DNA of 64,000 bases. Origin: Elgaria multicarinata webbii (lineage: Eukaryota; Chordata; Lepidosauria; Squamata; Anguidae). The translations under genes were made by a program, and so were the position numbers. The notes under the pieces are model-generated. The model saw only the letters and a program-made list of their open reading frames with translations. It was not told where the DNA came from and made no database searches. The stretch lies in the NCBI RefSeq assembly GCF_023053635.1, contig NC_086182.1, forward strand, positions 5,791,001 to 5,855,000, in the 5' to 3' direction. Positions 33,701 to 45,700 of the stretch are shown here, piece by piece. Every line of letters starts with the position of its first letter. Position 1 is the first letter of the stretch.

Positions 33701-36700
33701 ATGCCGACAGGCCCTGTATCCCATAGCACAATACTCCCTAAGCTGGTGTCCTCCAGATGTGTTGGACTACAATTCCCATAATCCCTGCCCATTGGCTTTG
33801 CTGACTGGAGCATTTGGGAGATGCAGTCCAAATCATCACCTCTGATTCATTCATTTTTATAAGTGGCCTCGGACATTTTATGGAGAGATGGGGTGGTTAT
33901 TTAATAGCTATCTCTCTGCTGAGGGATTCAGGCTGTGGTCTACCAACCACTCCGCTGTGATGGGGTGGAACTTCCAGAGACAGGCTTTCTCACAAGGAGA
34001 GCTGCTCTTATTTTATTTATTTATTTATTTATTGCATTTCTATACCGCCCAATAGCCGGAGCTCTCTGGGAGGTTCACAAAAATTAAAAACATTCAAAGT
34101 ATAAAACAACAGTATAAAACCATAATATAAAATACAATATAAAAGCTCAACCAGATCAAAACAGCAGCAATGCAAAATTACAAATTTAAAACACCAAGTT
34201 AAAATTTATTTATAGACTGTTAAAATGCTGGGAGAATAAAAAGGTCTTCATCTGGCGTCTAAAAGCATATAATGTAGGTGCCAAGCGAACCTCCTTAGGG
34301 AGCTCATTCCACAGCCGGGGGGCCACAGCAGAGAAGGCCCTGCTCCTGGTTGCCACCTGCCTCACTTCCTTAGGCAGGGGCTCGCAGAGAAGGACCCTTG
34401 AGGATGACCTTAGGGTCCGGGCAGGTACATATGGGAGGAGGCGTTCCTTCAGATAGCCTGGGCCCAAGCCGTTTAGGGCTTTAAATGTTAATACCAGCAC
34501 TTTGAATTGGTCCAGGACCTGGACTGGCAGCCAATGAAGCTGGAAAAGGACTGGCGTGATGTGGTCTCGTCGGCCAGTCCTTGTTAGTAACTGTGCTGCC
34601 TTGTTTTGTACCAGTTGAAGTTTCCGGACTGTTTTCAAAGGCAGCCCCCCTCTTACCTAGGCCGGCTCTGCCATTAGGCAGAATGAGGCAATCACCTCAG
34701 GCAGCAGATGTTGGGTGGCAGCCTTCTGAACCCCCCAAGCTAATCTGTTTGAGGACAGAGCCATACAACTTGTCCTGGGCCCCTGAAGCTAGTGCACCAG
34801 GTGTGGTGATAGAAATTACCAGGGTGGATTTGATTTAAATCAATTTGATTTAAATTACTACTCAGGAAGACTTGATTTAATCATGTGACTCCCCCCTCCC
34901 CTCAAAAAGGCACTCTTGCTGGTATAATCTTAATATTTGCAACCAGATGAAGGTTTCATTTTTAGAATAGCAACTTTTCAGATTAGTTTTACAGTTATAC
35001 CAAAAATACTGATTTGGTTATACTATTAGAAACACATCATAGATAGATAATTATGAAATTATTGCGAGGTGAACTACCTCCAGTTTAATAGGTTAATCAT
35101 TTGTATTTGGACAAAGTTTTTGCTGAACTTTATTGGAAGTAGAAAAATAATCTTTCAGAAACTTCTGAAAGAGCATGACATTGTGAATGGATTAATGGAA
35201 TTCATTTACCAAAACATTTAAACAGCCTCATGCTACATAATTAAAAACTAATCCTTATTTCATGATGAATAAACTTTGGACTATAATGTATCTTAAATAG
35301 AAAACTATCTTTAGATAGATTTTTCCTCAGAAAGCATTTTGTTTAAAAAATCCAATTTAAATTTTAAAAAATCAGATTTTTTTTTAAAAAAAATCTTTAA
35401 AAAACCATTGATTTTTATCCACCCTGGAAATTACCCATTGGCAGCGTTGAAGTAAAATTCGACTTCCACTCCAGCTGGCTTCTGGACAGGGAAACGGGAA
35501 GGGGCGCCATCTTTCCTATTGCCTCAGGAAGCAAGTTGTCTTGGGCTAGTCCTGATTCTTGCTACCTCTTTGTCATGATAGACACACGATACAGGTGTAC
35601 AAATTTTTGCGTGGTTTGGAGAATGTGGATAGGGAGACATTTTTCTCCATCTCTCAAAATGTTAGAACTCAGTGGGGTCATCCCATGAAGCTGCTTGGTG
35701 GGAGATTCAGGATGGATGAAAGCTTCTTCACACAGCGCATAGTTAAACTATGGAATTTGCTACCACAGGACATAGTGATGGCCACTGGTTTGGATGGCTT
35801 TAGAAGGGGGTTGGATAAATTCCTGGAGGAGAAGGCTATCAAGAAGGGCTAATAACCCTGATGGCTGCACACTACCTCCAGTATCAGAGGCAGTATATCA
35901 GTGCACACCAATTGCTGGGGAACATGGGTGGGAGGTTGCTGTTGCCCTCATTTCCTGCTTGTGCGTTTTCTATAGGCAGCTGGTTGGCCACTGTGAGAAC
36001 ACAATGCTGGACTAGGTGGACCCTTGATGTGATCCAGCCGGGCTGCTCTTAGGTCTTTGCTTCACTCTGCCCTCAGCTGCAAACAGGATCCAGCTCTGGA
36101 CTCATACCTGACCAAACAGGGAACGTGCGCCAGAGGCAACCTGTGTTTCCAAATTCACGAGAAGAGGCGTTTGTGTTGAGAGTGGGGCCCCGGAGGGCTC
36201 GATCGCGGCAGTTGGTCGAGCAACGTCTAGGAGGGAAGGATGTGGTTGCTGGGGGCGAGGTTCACACCCTTCAGGAAACCACCTTGAAAGTGAAAGCGGA
36301 AGCTAGGCAGTCTTGCCCGTCTGCCAGAATACGCTCTTGCCTGCATGGAGATGTGTGTCCAGACAGGAAACTGGCGAGCTACGTACGTCAAAGCAGGCAT
36401 CTTGGAAAGCCAGTCTGGTTGCCGGGGTGGCTACATCTTAGCCTGTGTGTGTGTGTGCGTGCGTGCATGTGCGTGTGCCTTAGAGCCAACATCTACCTCC
36501 TCTTGCAGGCCTGGCTGAGATTTCTTGTCATGAACAGTGCCACACCTACTACCAGGCATGGTCCGTAGCAGCCAGAGATACAGAATTTGGGTTCCCTTTG
36601 AGGGCAGAGGAGCGGGAGGTGAACAGAGCTGATCCTTGGGGTGCAAAAAGCCTAGAGGACAAGGCTTTGAGTGGTCCATTTGGTTATTGAAGAGGCAACC

Positions 36701-39700
36701 AGCAGCTGAAAGCAGGTGTGGACTGGGATAAGTTGGGGCTGTGCAAATGGGGTGAGTGAAGGTATTTGAGAGGCAGGCTAGCAGGTCAGTAACATCCGAA
36801 ACAGCAGATCCGTTGTTCCAGCAAACACTAGATCTCAGATGAGCTGCTCCATACCCTGAGCAGGTCTTGATCATGACAACCGCCAAAGCCCCTCCTGTTA
36901 GGAGTTGCAAGAGACTGAAAAGGGGCAGAGTTCTAGCTTTGAGATGGGTGCTGTGAGTTTGCTGGGAGGCCTCAGGAAGGGTGTTGCTGGCCTCAACCGG
37001 ACACCTCTTAGGGGAACCCAAGAAGCTGCTTTCCACTATTTGTCCACCGAGCCCAGTATTGTCTACTCGGGCTGGCAGCAGTGGCTGTCCAGGGTCTTTG
37101 GCTGGTCTGGGCCTTTTGTGTCATCCGCTACCTGATCCTTTTTAACTGGGGATGCCAGAGATTGAACCTGAGGCCTTCAGCATCCAAAGCAGGTGCTCTA
37201 TCACTTGAGCTGGTGCCTTTCCCCAAGGAGAGAGAGAGCTGTAGGCGATGGGTTAAGCAGAGCCCGATTCAGAAAAATGCCAGACTTGGCATCTGGCAAC
37301 TTCTCCTCCTGTCTCCCCCAGATGGATTTGGATCCTGCAGGAGTTTAGAGTTGGGTCCCTCTGGCTCCCAACATCTCCAGGCCTGAGAAGGGCTGGGTCC
37401 ATGACACCCCTTGCCTGAGTCTTTGGCTTTCAGCAACTTTCCTCTCTTCTCCCTCGATGCAGCACCCAGCCTTAAAGGCAAGCGGAAAAAGAAGAGCATC
37501 CCCATGGCTGAGACCGAATCGGAGAACACTCCAGGGCCATGCCCAGCGGAAGAAACTGCAGTGGGGAGTCCTGGTGCAGAGGAGCATGAAAGTGCTCCGG
37601 AGAAGCTGGACCAAGTGGTGAGTGAAAAGAAGAACGCTGATATGAAAGCAGAGGGTTGAGTCTGAACATGTGTTCTTTCCACATTTTCGATCTTGTTCTC
37701 TGTGTCCTCTGGTTTCAGCTGGATCTCTAGATGGTTTGGGTGCACCTGTTGTTCCGATAGCTTATGCTACCTGGTAATGATGGGAGTTGCAGTCCAAAAC
37801 ATCTGGAGAGCTCCAGGTTGGGGAAGGTTGGTTTAGTTAGTGCCATGAATGACCATGGCAATTTACAAACTCACATAATGTGTGTGTGTGTGTGTGTGTG
37901 GTGGTGGGGATGACAACAGCAAAAATATGTGCCAGCTTTGAGTAGCATAAAATCTAAATTTCGACAAAATTGGAGACAACAGAGAAAGCGGAGAGAAGGT
38001 AATAGGAAGAATGTTGATTTCACTTTTATCCCACCCTTCCTCCAAATATTGTGGGGGCAGATAATGCGATGGTCTCTCCCTCCCACTTTTATCTTTACAA
38101 TGACCCTGCGTGGAAGGTTAGTGACAGGTCCAAACTCACCCAGTAAGTATCAATGGTGGTTGCAGATTTGGATCTAGGTCTTTAGGGTCTAAATCCAACA
38201 CCTAATACTTCTACAGAGTGGGCAACTTGTGGCCCTCCAGATGTTTTGGACTACAACTTCCATCAGCCCTAGTCACCATAGCTAATGGTGAGGGATAATG
38301 GGAATTGTAGGTCAAAACATCTGGATTGACCACTCCTATGCTAAACCAACCTGGCACCTTCCAGCTGTTTTGGATGACATCACTCAATACTCCTGATTCA
38401 CGGGTCATGCTGGCTCTGGCTGATGGGCGTTGTGGCCCTGCCATTGTTTTAGACATCAAAATTCCCACCCCTTGTCCAAAACATTTCTCTTTAATACATG
38501 TATTTTAGCATAGAATTTTGCCTAAGATACAAATTTTTGGCTAACGATTTTGCTAATATGCATTTTTGAATGTTATTTTCATGAATATATGCATTTTTGT
38601 GTGCATGTTTTCTGAATATACACATTTTCTATGCGTTTTCAGATTGGAGAATTCCATTACAAAATTTGGAGAAGTGCAAAGTTTGAAGGGTATCTGAGTT
38701 TCAGTTCGCATATTGGTTTGAAAGAGCACAATGTGAACTGAACAAATTTCTCTCCTGTCACTAGTTTACAGATAACATGAAACCACGGACTATGGTTTAG
38801 GCTAATCATAGTTTGAGCTTCCTGCTCAACATTCAGTTACTTAGAGCTGCTTCTTTGCATTCTTCCTCCCGCATCTGTTCAGCACTCAGTTTTATAAGTT
38901 CATACCCCACCATCTCCATGGTGCAGTAGCCCTTTAAGTACAGTGATGGCTCTAACCGTGGTTTATCAATGCTTTGTGAATTCAGACCTTATAGTAAGCC
39001 ACAGTTTGCACAAACGGTGGTTTGCAAACCTGCTTCAATCTGAGATATCAGAATCTGGGTTTTTTCAGTCCCAGCCAAATTAATGTTTGGGCAGTCTTGA
39101 AGTTGGATGTGAAAGCAAACCAAGATTTCATGTTATGTCAGAACCCAACCAGAGATTTTCCCCACTTTTAATGGAAGTCTGGTAGTGCTTGAATTTCAAT
39201 GGCAACAAAATTGGAGTTGGAGGTAACACGGAATTTCATTCTAAATTTAAATATACATTTCTTCACATTTTTATCTAGTACCAGATTTTGAATTTTGCTT
39301 ATCTTCTGTTTCAGCTTAGGAAAAAAAGTACAATTCCTCCTTATGATTTGTGCTAAAGATGGGGAAAAATTGACACTGAAGGTGTGAAATGAAAGGTCTT
39401 GGGGTCCTGCAGAAGGGCTGGCTTTAGGACCCAGGAGTTCTGACACAAATCTGCACCAGAAATCAATCCTTCCAAGCATGATTGGAATCCAGATTCCTGG
39501 GATGCCAGTTGCTGATTTGCACATGATATATTTTCTATTCCTGCCACTACAAACACAAGTGGCAGCTTCCTCTCTCCTTTGCAATCCTTTTCTCCCATGA
39601 CAATAACTAGCAAGTGGTGTGTGGCGGTGATTGAGAGAGTTATAAGAAGGACAGAACGGAATGGCTGCTCCAATGACATGATCCATCTGTAGTTGGGCTG

Positions 39701-42700
39701 TGACCCAATAGTTGAAGATGAATGGAGTAGAATCCTGGACACATGAAGTGGCAAAAAATTAAATTTGGTCCAGCAATGCCAAATTCCTTCAAATGTGGAG
39801 CCAGTCAGGGGATGCACGCTCCCTCCCCCTCCTATTCTACCTGCTCTTCCCTCGGCCACATTAACCATAGTTCAGCATTAGATCTGCACTAATGCAATCT
39901 GCAGTTCATGCTAACCAGAGTGCCCATCTTAACCGGGGTTTACAAACCATGGTTAATATTAACAAGGGGAGGGAGGAGGACAAAGCCTGTGTGACTGAAG
40001 CTGGCTCCCAGAGCAAATCGTGATTGGTAGGAAGCCAGCCTTAATACCTGCACTGGAAGTTTATAAGTATTTGATGTGTGTGTGTGTGTGTGTGTGTCCC
40101 CGGTTTGCTCCTTCATTTTTGCCCTGCTTCCATGATTACTTATCCTAGGATAACAGCTCTGAAACTCACTACATCTTCCAAATTGTTGCCCTATTGTAGG
40201 TGCGACTTGGAAATTGAAGCAAGTTGATGAGCAAGCCGGTTCGAACATATCTGAACAAGCTGAGAAAATACGGTTACTCGCTTAGGAATAAGCCAGGACC
40301 GTAAACTAACCATGCCTTAAGATCCTGGCTTAGAATACTAGAGTTGGAAGGGGGCTATAAGGCCATTGAGTCCAACCCCCTGCTCAATGCTTGTTCTGAA
40401 GCTGGTAATCATAGATTCCTGTTTCACCCAAACTGGGAAACGCTGGTTAATTAGGGACTTCCTGGAGACCACAGATTGCATTAGTGCAGATCTGATGCTG
40501 AACCAGGGCTCGTGTGAAGGGAGGAGCAATAGGGGACCCTGCATGGGAAAATGCTTGTTCGTCCAATCGTCCAAACCACGTCCGAGTCCCCTAATATGAT
40601 TGGGGGGTTGACACCTCTGTAATTGTTGTGGCATTTAGAAACTTCTGGGCTGGGTGTTTTTGTGCCTTTTGCCTAGGGTTGCAGGTAGGTTTAAGTAAGA
40701 AATGGAGGGAAACTGTCAAAAATTTCCAAGCCAGAGGTGTCAACTTCAAAAGAAACTGAAAATGCAAGTGTTTTCTATGTTGGCAAGAAAAACAACTGTG
40801 AACTTCAGAAATGAGCTCTCTATTGCCAAGAAATCACTCTCTCTCCTGCGAAATAGATTATTGGGGGAAATCCTCTCTTCTTCTTCAACCCACCACCCCG
40901 CAAAGAAAATCTGCACTAAATGAATTGTGCAGAATTCGGATTGCATTGGTAGGGAGCAGGGCGGACTGTTGCTGACGTTACTAGTTTTTTACTCCGAATC
41001 TTCTCCTTGATCATTCTCCCTTTCTTGCTTCAAGAAAATAAAATCTAAATGGTTTGAAAACCTGGATAATAAATGTGGAGTGAAATTTCGTTTAGAACAC
41101 AGGCATGGGGGCAATGGAGAGGCATAGGAAACCGGGCAGAAGCTGGTGGTAAACGATTCCATCTCGGCTCCTGGGCATCTCCCGGACTTGCTTCCGTGTC
41201 TTCCGTGTCTTCTGCCTAGGAGTCTTGACGCATCCGTCCTGTCAAGCAAAATGGGCTTGAGCTCCATCTCAAACAGGTGGTGGGGGTGTGACTTTTGCTC
41301 CAGGTGGCTTTGGCGGAAAAGCGACCCATGGTGCAATCCTGTGGGATCGCAGCCAGTTAGATGGATGGAAGCTTCTCATCTCTGAGGCTTCCGAAAAAAC
41401 GTATGCTCTGTCAGGCAGGGTGGCAGGAAGATGGAGGTGATTTTTCAACTGCTGTTCCTCTAAAACTCTAGAAGGGCCCCTGAGCCTTTCTAGCTCTGTC
41501 TGTGTCCCCCCTTGCTCCCCTCCCCCCAGACAACCATTTACAGTATTGCATCTACAATGCACGAATTCTGCCTTTCTGGACAGAAGATTTGATAATATTC
41601 CAATCTTTGTATTTGTGGGTTTGGGGATGTTGAGGGTGTTTTCCGCTATTTGCTAAGGTCTCCCCTCTATGACCATCCTAGGAGTAAATTTCTTGCTGTC
41701 TTTCTCCCATGCCTGTCAAACAGGCCTCTCTTCGAACAGATCTGTGCTCTTTTTTCTGGCACTGATGTTTTTACCTCTGTCCAGGTAGCAAAATTTGCCT
41801 TTGCAGCAAGGAAAATAGGCTCCAAATCCCAAATGGCTTAAGGTCCCGTTAGAGATGTGTATTTATAAATATGTGATTGCATTGTAGTGCTTCTCTTTTT
41901 ATGTATTTTGTGATGGCCTACGGCTCTAAGCAATGAAGTTACTACTAGGGCTGTGCAACCCACTTGCCTCGGGTTTGGAAATCTGGATCACGGAGGCCAT
42001 TTTATGACCTATCCGCCATCCGCCCAGCCCTCGGCCCCCATACAGCCTACAACTCCCAGCATGCAGTGCCGGGGAGGGCTGTACTTACTGGGTCCCAGGA
42101 ACAGAGGGCATATATGTACTCACTGCCCCCATCGCTGCCACCTCTGTGCCATCGCTGGCTTCTCTGCTCGGTCAGCCGCCGCTGCCGCAATCAGGAATAT
42201 GCCATTGACCCTGGGTGGTGGTGTCCCCCCACGTGTTCTGCAGGTGCCCTGCTTCCCTCAAGAGCCACCCACTTCCTTTATCAGAGTGGGTGACTCTTGG
42301 AAGAAGCAGGCATCTGCAGGGCGCCTACAGAACATGCGGGGACACCCCCCCCCAGGGTCAATGGCGTATTTTTGATTGCGGCAGCAGAGAGGACACAGGA
42401 TACTTCAGATCCCAGCCTCTCCTCTCCCCACCCACCAGAACACCTCCTTTTCTCTCTCTCTGAAGTCAAATTTGCAGTCTTGAGAAGCAGCCCCGGTGGT
42501 TCTTTCTGCAATGGCAGCTAGGGTGTCTGGGAAGGGCGCCTATCCCAGAGACCTGCCCCCCTCCCAAGGTCACTTTCCCAGGGCTGTTAGCTTGCTCTCT
42601 CTGTGTCCATTTGTGTAGTTCCAAGCCTAGGAAGGCGTTGTGGAATCCATCTACCGCCTCACAGTTGTACAGTATAGACCCCTTTGCCCACGCACAGACT

Positions 42701-45700
42701 CCCTCTGCACCCCCACACTTGTTTTATCTTCACAACAGCCCTGTGAAGTAGGTTAGGCTGGGAGATGGTGACTGGAACCAAGGCCACACAAAAAAGGAGA
42801 GAGAAGTGTTTCTGAAAGCCCCTGACATGTTTATTCTGCCCAGCACGTTTCGGAAATACAATTCCTTCTTGGGAGAACTCCTTCTTGAATTAGTTTCAAC
42901 AAAGGACGGAACGGAAGGGCTCATTCCTTCCCATTTGTGGGAGGATGAGTGAAAGCCCCCGAAGGAGGAATCGCATTTCCGAAACATGTTGGGCAGAATA
43001 ATAAATATTTCGGGCACTTTGAGGGACGTTTGTCTCCTGGTTTTCTGCAGCATCCCAGGGCCTTTCTCTTTTCCTGGCTCTGGGTCCAAGGTCATCCAGA
43101 GAGCTTCATGCTTTAGAAGAGTTGGAAGTCATGCGATGCGGGAATATTTGCCTTCGGCGTGCACACACATGCATGTGCCTTTTGAGCTGCCATAAGCCCT
43201 GGTCAAGCAGGTTTTGGAAACAATAGAGCCACCTGCAATCGCGGTTTGACCAGAACTGATGGTGGGAACAGTGTCTGTATCTTATTACCACCATTAGTCC
43301 GGGGGTGAAAAGGGACCGTTTTCTCTCTCCAGCCAATGCTTCCTCATTTCCCTAATCTGTGCAGAGTCGTAGGCTCCAGATTTTCCGAAGGGCAGATTCT
43401 GGATACGCCCATCGCATCGCTGGGAAGTATACCTTGAAAGAGGACTTCAAACGCTCCCAGCCTGGCACTCCTGCTGGTTCAGAATTAGCTTCGTTTGAAA
43501 AGAAAACCAGGCCCATAAATAGCGCCACAGCTAAAATAACACGTCTATCGTGAGCGGCGAAAAGAATAGAAAGGAGCAGAAGTTCTGGGAGCCGAGCAGC
43601 TGCCTTGACCAAAAATAGCAGCAAGTTTTATAACTCCGGAAAATTTAAGACAAACAAACGCAAAGCGTTTTCTTTCTTTTCTTTTCTTTTCCACCCCCTC
43701 TTCAGCCGAGGGAGTGTGAGAGCGAAAATTTGTGCTGTTCTGTTTTCCTGGAAACAGCCTCTCGTGTTCTCACACATCTCCAGCGCTCTGACCAAGTTGG
43801 CGGTCTGCCCAGTAACCAAACAGAATACACTCAGCATCCCTCTTTAAGCTGAACAAGCTGGTTACTCTTCGGAGCTAATAAATTGCCTCCAACCACAAAA
43901 CAGGCCTTGACGGGATTGAGCAGCCGCCAGTGGCGGCTGGTGGCTCCGACGTCAGTGGGGCGGTGAATCCGCTCCGAGTTTCAGTCAGAACCCGCCAGAA
44001 CTCTAAACCCGGAGCGGTTCTGACTGAAACACGGAGCGGATTTACCACCCACTGGCAGCACCCCTCTTGGTGTGTGGTGGGTGAAAGGAGTCCATCCGTT
44101 TTCTGCATGTCTTGCATGCAGAATGTATGTTTAGGAAAAAGGCTTATTTCCCATGCTCCCCGTTCCTGATGAAAAGCACTCGACGCGGCCACCATCAAAG
44201 CAGTATCAAAGAACCTAAAAACTAAGACTGAGTTGAAAGTACGGGTTCAGTCATTTCCTTTAAGCGATCTTTGAGTGTTTTTGTTTTGCTCAGTGTTTTC
44301 ATGGCTTTCTCTTGGCATGCGTCGCTGCTGCTGGGTTTAGCTGTGACTGGATCGAATTGTATTCTAAATGTGGTGCGTTTTATTGTTTCCTAACTCTTGT
44401 GAGCTGACTTGAGAGGTGTTGGGTGTTTTTTACTCTGATCGATGGGGCCTAAATGTATTCCACGTTATTTCAGCTCAAAATTGAGAGCTACATTTATGTT
44501 TGTGCATTTATAAATGTATGCCCCCCCCCATCACCCCAACCACCCCAAGCTTAATTTATTTTACTGCTGCTGCTAAAATCTTACCACGGTCCTGGTGGCC
44601 GCCAAATATTTTTTTACCCAGCTCTGAATTCTCTGACCTCTTCCAAGCTTTGCTACCTGATCATAGAATCATAGAATAGCAGAGTTGGAAGGGGCCTACA
44701 AGGCCATCGAGTCCAACCCCCTGCTCAATGCAGGAATCCACCCTCAAGCATCCCTGACTGATGGTTGTCCAGCTGCCTCTTGAAGGCCTCTAGGGTGGGA
44801 GAGCCCACAACCTCCCTAGGTAACTGGTTCTATTGTCGTACTGCTCTAACAAGTCAGGAAGTTTTTCCTGATGTCCAGGCGGAATCTCGCTTCCTGTAAT
44901 TTCAACTTCTGTGTCCTGCATTCTGGGAGGATCGAGAAGAGATCCTGGCCGTCCCCTGTGTGAGAACCTTTCAAGTATTTGAAGAGTGCTCTCATGTCTC
45001 CCCTCAATCTTCTCTTCTCCAGGCTAAACATGCCCAGTTCTTTCAGTCTCTCTTCATAGGGCTTTGTTTCCAGACCCCTGATCATCCTGGTCGCCCTCCT
45101 CTGAACATGCTCCAGCTTGTCTTGATCTCCTTTCAGCTGGGATTGAACCCGGGGCCGTCTCCATGCAAAGCAGGTGTTTTGCCGCTGAGCTCTTACCCTC
45201 CTCCCTGAAACAGGGCAGATGCACTTGAAGTTGTTGGGCACGAGGACGGTGGCGGACTGCGTCCGCCTTCTGGTGCAGCCCTCGCTGCGCTCTCCAGAGA
45301 AACATGCTCCTTGATATTCTCTTCCCCTGCTAATTGACTCAGGGGTTGCAGGTCACGAGTTCCAGTGCTCTGGCTTATGCAGCTGTTCAAAATGAAAACA
45401 GGGTCCCATCTGTTTTCTGTTTGTACCAGAGCTAATGATTTTGATCCCGTAAGAAGCAGATTGCTTTAAATTTAGGAATTGGCTTAAAAGCTGCCCCATT
45501 TGAAGCTGCTTTGCAGAGACAGGGTGATTGGGTGGACCAGGACTGGGAGTGAGCAGAGCTTGAGGTGGCATCTGGGGTGTGTGTGTTAAGGGATAGGCTG
45601 CCTAATGGTTAGTGGCGGAGCCGTTTCTGACGGAGCGAGACAGCTGGCTCAGGAGGCAAACTTCTGGCACCATGAAACGGGCAACAAGTAGCTTTTTATT

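Larger units (their letters stand above)
20405..37462 (+). other. ARID5A: ARID5A intron 1 (17.1 kb)
   Basis: Bounded by donor GTGAGC and acceptor GATGCAG. The first 3.4 kb (20405-23680) has no recognised transposon; it is T-rich with several C or T homopolymers and a (TG)n tract at 21077-21103, and may hold regulatory DNA. The rest carries CR1, L2, hAT and fold-back insertions listed separately. No further exon was found, but short alternative first exons cannot be excluded. Confidence 0.75.

Noticed and set aside
36431-37036. 201-codon minus-strand open frame upstream of exon 2
   Set aside because: No recognisable motif; composed partly of a TG/CA microsatellite and SINE-adjacent sequence.
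39168-39868. Two overlapping minus-strand frames of about 170 codons
   Set aside because: AT-rich old-repeat region, overlapping frames, no motif.
45134-45205. Functional tRNA-Ala gene
   Set aside because: Stems are imperfect and similar tRNA-Ala heads occur elsewhere in the window with a SINE body, so it is a SINE head.
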